From the NCBI GenBank assembly GCA_023428655.1, contig JAEYXC010000361.1:1-9535 (forward strand): a stretch of 9,535 nt of DNA, given 5' to 3'. Both the position numbers and the translations under genes were made by a program. The notes beneath the pieces were generated by a model. It had not been told where the DNA came from and made no database searches. It worked only from the letters and a program-made list of their open reading frames with translations. Below are positions 6,754-9,535 of this stretch, one piece after another (within the stretch, counting starts at the first letter, position 1; each line of letters starts with the position of its first letter). The stretch is from Bacillota bacterium. GTDB lineage: Bacteria; Bacillota; Clostridia; Lachnospirales; Lachnospiraceae.

Positions 6754-6770
6754 TCTTATGAAATCCTTAA
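6754..6770 (-). promoter_or_regulatory. VanR-type box upstream of vanR
   Basis: Minus-strand TTAAGGATTTCATAAGA matches the carboxypeptidase-promoter box at 13 of 17 positions. It is also 21 bp from a hexamer starting TAT (TATTGA, 6732-6727), though that hexamer is a poor -10. A degenerate copy (11 of 13 bases) lies 19 bp upstream at 6773-6785. Read on the plus strand, TCTTATGAAA resembles the enterococcal VanR site as I recall it (TCGTANGAAA). The match is suggestive, not proof. Confidence 0.45.
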
Positions 6771-6794
6771 GATTTTATTAAATCCATCCAATCT

Positions 6795-6824
6795 ATTATA
6801 ATTGTCCCATCCGGTAATAGGCAA
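6795..6824 (-). promoter_or_regulatory. Probable vanR-vanS promoter
   Basis: On the minus strand, TTGCCT (6824-6819) is followed after 18 bp by a perfect TATAAT (6800-6795). The start would be near 6788, giving a leader of about 108 nt that contains the VanR-type box at 6754-6770. From this promoter, regulator bound at the box would sit downstream of the start and might repress. A second TATAAT at 6834-6829 lacks a good -35 partner. Confidence 0.55.
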
Positions 6825-6870
6825 GCATATTATAAAAAAGCTTACTCCTCTTCCCCATCATGAATTGTAA

Positions 6871-6931
6871 TTAAAAAACAAGAAATGCAAGCTGATCCTT
6901 TCCCCCTTAGGGAAAACACCTGCTTGCATTT
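6871..6931 (-). terminator. Rho-independent terminator of the SDR gene
   Basis: On the minus strand, AAATGCAAGC (6931-6922) pairs perfectly with GCTTGCATTT (6892-6883). An inner hairpin TTTCCC/GGGAAA (6915-6910 with 6904-6899) extends the structure, and TTTTTT (6878-6873) follows four bases later. It lies about 40 bases after the SDR stop codon and separates this gene from the vanRS block. Confidence 0.88.
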
Positions 6932-6971
6932 AACTCCATCCTATGCTTTATTATCAATATTACAGGAACAA

Positions 6972-7841
6972 TTATCCGTTTACCACCGTACCACCATTAA
7001 TGTGAATGGTTTGACCGGTTATATAAGTAGAGGCATCCGAAGCCAAAAAAACATATGCTTCCGCTACTTCCACCGGTTGTCCGGCTCTTTTCAGAGGCGT
7101 ATCCGCTCCAAAGGTTCCTACGGTATTTTGATCCAGTGTCGAGACAATCAACGGCGTCCAGATCGGACCGGGAGCAACCTGATTCACCCTTATCTTCCGA
7201 TCCGCCAGATTCAGTGCTAGGGACCTTGTGAAGGCGGTAATCGCACCTTTTGTAGAGGAATAGTCGATTAGTGTTGCATTTCCCTTAAATGCCGTTATTG
7301 AGCTTGTATTTATGATGACGCTGCCTTCTTTTAGATGAGGAAGTCCTGCCCGAACCAGATAAAACATACCAAAGATATTGGTCTGAAAGGTTCTCTGCAG
7401 CTGTTCATCTGTAATATGCTCCAGTTTATTCTGCGGATGCTGCTCTGCAGCATTATTCACAATTATATCCAGAGTCTTGAAGCTTTGTAGCGTTTTCTCT
7501 ATCACCTGATTACAAAACTTACTGTCACCTATGTCTCCTTTGATTAACAGGGCTTTGCCTTGATAGCCTTCTACCAGGTGCTTTGTCGTATTAGCATCAT
7601 CATCTGCGATATTATACACTATGACTACATTACAGCCTTCTTTTGCATAAGCAACGGTAATTGCACGACCAATTCCACTATCTCCCCCCGTAATAATTGC
7701 CGTCCTACCCTTTAGTCTGCCGGCTCCCTTATAATCCGGATTATCATAAATCGGTTCCGGCTTCATGTTACTCTCCTTACCGGGGATTGGCTGCTTCTGA
7801 CCAGGAAGCTCCTGAGGGGTATACATCTCATTTTCTTTCAT
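6972..7841 (-). CDS. Short-chain dehydrogenase/reductase, stress-protein-39-like
   Basis: This is a 289-residue NAD(P)-dependent oxidoreductase of the classical SDR fold; its substrate is unknown. Seen are the nucleotide-binding TGGDSGIGRA (51-60), D103 in KGDIGD, NNAA (129-132), catalytic N155, S181, Y194 and K198 (YSSTK), then APGPIWTP (223-230) and the ending ITGQTIHINGG. The roughly 40-residue N-terminal extension with PQELPGQKQPIPGKE and KPEP is typical of the YdaD/YhxC/YghA branch, often stress-induced and sometimes annotated as general stress protein 39. ATG at 7841 is chosen because AGGAGA lies 7 bases upstream. A start at 7913 would add 24 residues not found in this branch and lacks a ribosome site. 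It has its own promoter and terminator and no functional link to its neighbours. Confidence 0.92.
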   Translation of the reverse strand: MKENEMYTPQELPGQKQPIPGKESNMKPEPIYDNPDYKGAGRLKGRTAIITGGDSGIGRAITVAYAKEGCNVVIVYNIADDDANTTKHLVEGYQGKALLIKGDIGDSKFCNQVIEKTLQSFKTLDIIVNNAAEQHPQNKLEHITDEQLQRTFQTNIFGMFYLVRAGLPHLKEGSVIINTSSITAFKGNATLIDYSSTKGAITAFTRSLALNLADRKIRVNQVAPGPIWTPLIVSTLDQNTVGTFGADTPLKRAGQPVEVAEAYVFLASDASTYITGQTIHINGGTVVNG

Positions 7842-7953
7842 ATCGTCATCTCCTAATGGGTTTTTGTTTAGTATTCCCGAAGGGATAAATAATAATCCAT
7901 GAGTTCCTATCATACCTAATCCCTGTCCTGTTACTCTATAGGATAAATTTATA

Positions 7954-7982
7954 AGTATAATAGTAGTAATAGTTACTGTTTA
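7954..7982 (-). promoter_or_regulatory. Probable SDR promoter
   Basis: On the minus strand, TAAACA (7982-7977) is followed after 17 bp by TATACT (7959-7954). The leader would be about 106 nt. The -35 hexamer matches consensus at four of six bases, and the inverted repeat 7982-8024 begins right at it, so a protein bound there could control access. Confidence 0.45.
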
Positions 7983-8024
7983 CTACTTCCATTCCTTCTG
8001 TTATGATAAGGGTATGGAAGTAGT
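7982..8024. repeat. Long inverted repeat in the SDR/ydeI divergent region
   Basis: ACTACTTCCAT (7982-7992) and ATGGAAGTAGT (8014-8024) are exact reverse complements. Inner bases CCTT (7994-7997) and AAGG (8008-8011) extend the stem past a G-U pair and one bulge, leaving a 10-base loop. The left arm can alternatively pair with AGTAGTAA at 7962-7969 (TTACTACT at 7980-7987). No clear T-run follows on either strand, so a simple terminator is unlikely. It may be an operator, a leader-RNA structure or a decayed small repeat. Confidence 0.6.
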
Positions 8025-8148
8025 TATCATCTTTTATGACCCAGAATTATCTCCTTTAACATAATATCGTTTTATACAAAGTAAAATATCCACATTTTTG
8101 CGTAGTTCAACGATTTGAGTTAGTTATTTGATGAAAGGAGTATCGCCT

Positions 8149-8667
8149 ATGAGCATCTCATTCGAGGCTATATTACATGAAATAGAAGCACGAAAAGTGA
8201 TAAAGCTGCCACAGGATATCAGCAAAAAACTACCCTCCCGTGGTATGGTTATGGTTCAAGGCTCAATGAATGGATATCCATTGATTGTACCATTGGAGCC
8301 GGACGGAAAAGGTAGTCATTGGTTCACATTAAACGATTCCTTCCTTCAGGAATCAGGTGCCGACATCGGTATGACCTTGTCCTTTGACCTAGAAATCCTG
8401 GAGGAATGGATAGAACCGGAAATCCCGGAGGATATCATAAATGCAATTGGGGACAACGGTCTATTAACGGTATGGAATTCACTTACCACCAAAGCTCGGT
8501 GGGAATGGTTAAGGTGGATCCGATCCACAAATAACTCTGCCACCCGTCAAAAAAGAATTGAGGTGGCCTGTTCCAAGCTATCCCATGGCGACAGAAGGCC
8601 ATGCTGCTTTGATACCAGTCGTTGTACTGTACCGGAGGTATCGAAATCCGGTGTACTTAAGAATTAA
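8149..8667 (+). CDS. DUF1905 / YdeI-OmdA family protein
   Basis: The protein has 172 residues and two recognisable parts. The N-terminal half, with VIKLPQDISKKLPSRGMVMVQGSMNGYP, a PLEPDGKGSHWFTLN segment and GADIGMTLSFDLE, fits the DUF1905 beta-barrel domain. The C-terminal half, with IPEDIINAI, TTKARWEWLRWIRST, ATRQKRIEVACSKLSHGDRRPCCFD, fits the YdeI/OmdA domain, whose relatives have been linked to bacteriocin protection. The biochemical function is unknown. ATG at 8149 has AAAGGAG (8134-8140) eight bases upstream. The frame also opens at TTG 8128, but that start would place the ribosome site inside the gene. It is transcribed alone toward a terminator at 8684-8714 and convergent with the sugar permease. 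No convincing promoter was found upstream. Confidence 0.85.
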   Translation: MSISFEAILHEIEARKVIKLPQDISKKLPSRGMVMVQGSMNGYPLIVPLEPDGKGSHWFTLNDSFLQESGADIGMTLSFDLEILEEWIEPEIPEDIINAIGDNGLLTVWNSLTTKARWEWLRWIRSTNNSATRQKRIEVACSKLSHGDRRPCCFDTSRCTVPEVSKSGVLKN

Positions 8668-8683
8668 GCCAGACCTTATGATA

Positions 8684-8714
8684 AGGATAGTGACGTTACT
8701 ATCTTGAGTTTTTC
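8684..8714 (+). terminator. Rho-independent terminator of the ydeI-like gene
   Basis: AGGATAGT (8684-8691) pairs with ACTATCTT (8698-8705) with one G-U pair and a loop of 4 to 6 bases, followed by GAGTTTTTC. It starts 16 bases after the stop codon. A second small hairpin CCTTA/TAAGG just upstream has no T-run. The opposing permease gene has no clear terminator of its own here. Confidence 0.75.
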
Positions 8715-8715
8715 T

Positions 8716-9535
8716 CTACCTCTTTTTTCTTGAGCAGATGACACTTTGAAGGACGATAAAAAAGCATAGCATCGCTGCGCGTGTAATCTGAGGCCACCAT
8801 GGATCCTGACTGCCGATCGCTGTAACAACCAGTAATACAATTCCACTGGTTAGTACTCCGAAAAGGGTTCCGAAGATATTCCCTACGCCGCCGGAAAGCA
8901 GAGTTCCACCAATAATGGAGGCGGCAATTGCATCCATCTCAAGACCCGTTGCCTGCTGAACTGAGCCGGAGCGTGTATGGAACAGGTATAAGAACCCGCC
9001 GATCCCAGCAAGGAGTCCACAAAGTAAATGAGCAAAGAACTTCGTTCTCTTGACATTGATACCAAGCATTAGAGCGCTCTGCGCATTCCCACCCACAGCA
9101 TAAAAGCTACGTCCTAATTTTGTCTTTTTAAGCAGCCAATACATCAAGCAAACAATAATAATTGCAACAATTACACCATATTCCAGCTTTGATTGTATAA
9201 AAACACCCTTTCGATTGATATCTCCTAAAAAGGGAATCTGTATTCTTGCACCGGACAATAACTCAAAGCCTGCATTGTCAACCTGTATTTGATTCACCTC
9301 AATCAAAGCAACCAAACCACGCCCCAAAAACATCCCTGCCAGGGTAACGATAAAGGGCTGCATCTCCAGATATGCAATCAAAAACCCTTGGACCGCACCA
9401 AATGCAAGACCAATTGCCAGGGCTAAGACTAACGATGTGGCAAAATTGAAGCCATAATTGTTGAGACATACAATACAGGCGGTACAAATCAGAGCCGTTG
9501 ATCCGCCTACTGAAATATCAATGCTTCCTGTAATC
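8716..9535 (-). CDS. yjfF: Sugar ABC transporter permease, YjfF-like, 5' end outside window
   Basis: This is a membrane permease of the ribose/galactofuranose class of ABC importers (BPD_transp_2). The frame stays open from the stop at 8716 to the right edge, so the gene is cut by the window; 272 residues are visible and roughly 50-60 N-terminal ones are missing. The first visible residues are ITGSIDISVGGS, the conserved pore-helix signature GGIDLSVGS in a slightly varied form. Then come MQPFIVTLAGMFLGRGL, LGRSFYAVGGNAQSALMLGI and LEMDAIAASIIGGTLLSGG with GTLFGV, closest to E. coli YjfF as I recall it. About seven hydrophobic segments are visible. In such operons the usual order is binding protein, ATPase, permease, YjfF, so this is probably the last gene. 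TTG at 9381 is an internal codon, not a start. The substrate is inferred only. Confidence 0.9.
   Translation of the reverse strand, partial: ITGSIDISVGGSTALICTACIVCLNNYGFNFATSLVLALAIGLAFGAVQGFLIAYLEMQPFIVTLAGMFLGRGLVALIEVNQIQVDNAGFELLSGARIQIPFLGDINRKGVFIQSKLEYGVIVAIIIVCLMYWLLKKTKLGRSFYAVGGNAQSALMLGINVKRTKFFAHLLCGLLAGIGGFLYLFHTRSGSVQQATGLEMDAIAASIIGGTLLSGGVGNIFGTLFGVLTSGIVLLVVTAIGSQDPWWPQITRAAMLCFFIVLQSVICSRKKR

Noticed and set aside
7842..7913. 24-residue N-terminal extension of the SDR protein
   Set aside because: There is no ribosome site before 7913, while AGGAGA precedes the ATG at 7841 at 7 bases; the extension is not typical of this SDR branch.
7982..8024. Mobile miniature element (MITE)
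   Set aside because: The arms are only 11 bp, no target-site duplication was found, and no second copy exists in the window.
8073..8087. Promoter for the ydeI-like gene (TATACA or TAAAAT)
   Set aside because: No -35 hexamer lies at 16-18 bp from either candidate.
9299..9487. Overlapping minus-strand open frame of 62 codons
   Set aside because: It lies out of frame inside the permease gene, whose own frame is open to the window edge with the conserved IDISVG signature.

Overview
The window reads as chromosome of a low-GC Gram-positive bacterium, most likely class Clostridia and perhaps Lachnospiraceae. The reasons are AT-rich intergenic DNA, AAGGAG/GGAGG-type ribosome binding sites, a TTG start, consensus sigma-A promoters, a VanRS-type two-component system and an RhlE-type DEAD-box helicase with a lysine-rich tail. 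This placement is inference; there is no rRNA or other phylogenetic marker. No insertion sequence, phage gene, tRNA or CRISPR array was seen.

Layout from left to right. Bases 1-316 hold no gene, but contain a palindrome and the helicase terminator. An RhlE-like DEAD-box RNA helicase (minus, 317-1816) has a long leader and a promoter overlaid by an 11-bp direct repeat. A NUDIX hydrolase (minus, 1984-2490) is divergent from a YeiH-family membrane protein (plus, 2650-3681). Convergent with yeiH is a three-gene minus-strand block: a VanR-like response regulator (5981-6679), a VanS-like histidine kinase (4870-5991, TTG start, 11-nt overlap) and a serine D,D-carboxypeptidase of the S11 type (3710-4777). 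Then come an SDR oxidoreductase (minus, 6972-7841) with a strong terminator, a 307-bp divergent intergenic region with a long inverted repeat, a DUF1905/YdeI-OmdA protein (plus, 8149-8667) with its terminator, and the 3' part of a YjfF-like sugar ABC permease (minus, 8716 to beyond the right edge).

The most coherent unit is the vanR-vanS-carboxypeptidase block. Its order matches the start of vanB/vanD/vanG-type clusters (R-S-Y), but no D-Ala-D-X ligase, VanH, VanX, VanT or VanW follows, because yeiH closes the downstream side after 28 bp. A 17-bp motif recurs upstream of both the regulator and the carboxypeptidase. Both copies have the same orientation and lie the same 21-bp distance from a TAT-starting hexamer. 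I read this as a candidate autoregulated cell-wall-sensing regulon that trims pentapeptide stems rather than a resistance cluster. That function is inference. The other genes are ordinary accessory or housekeeping functions that appear to be independently transcribed.
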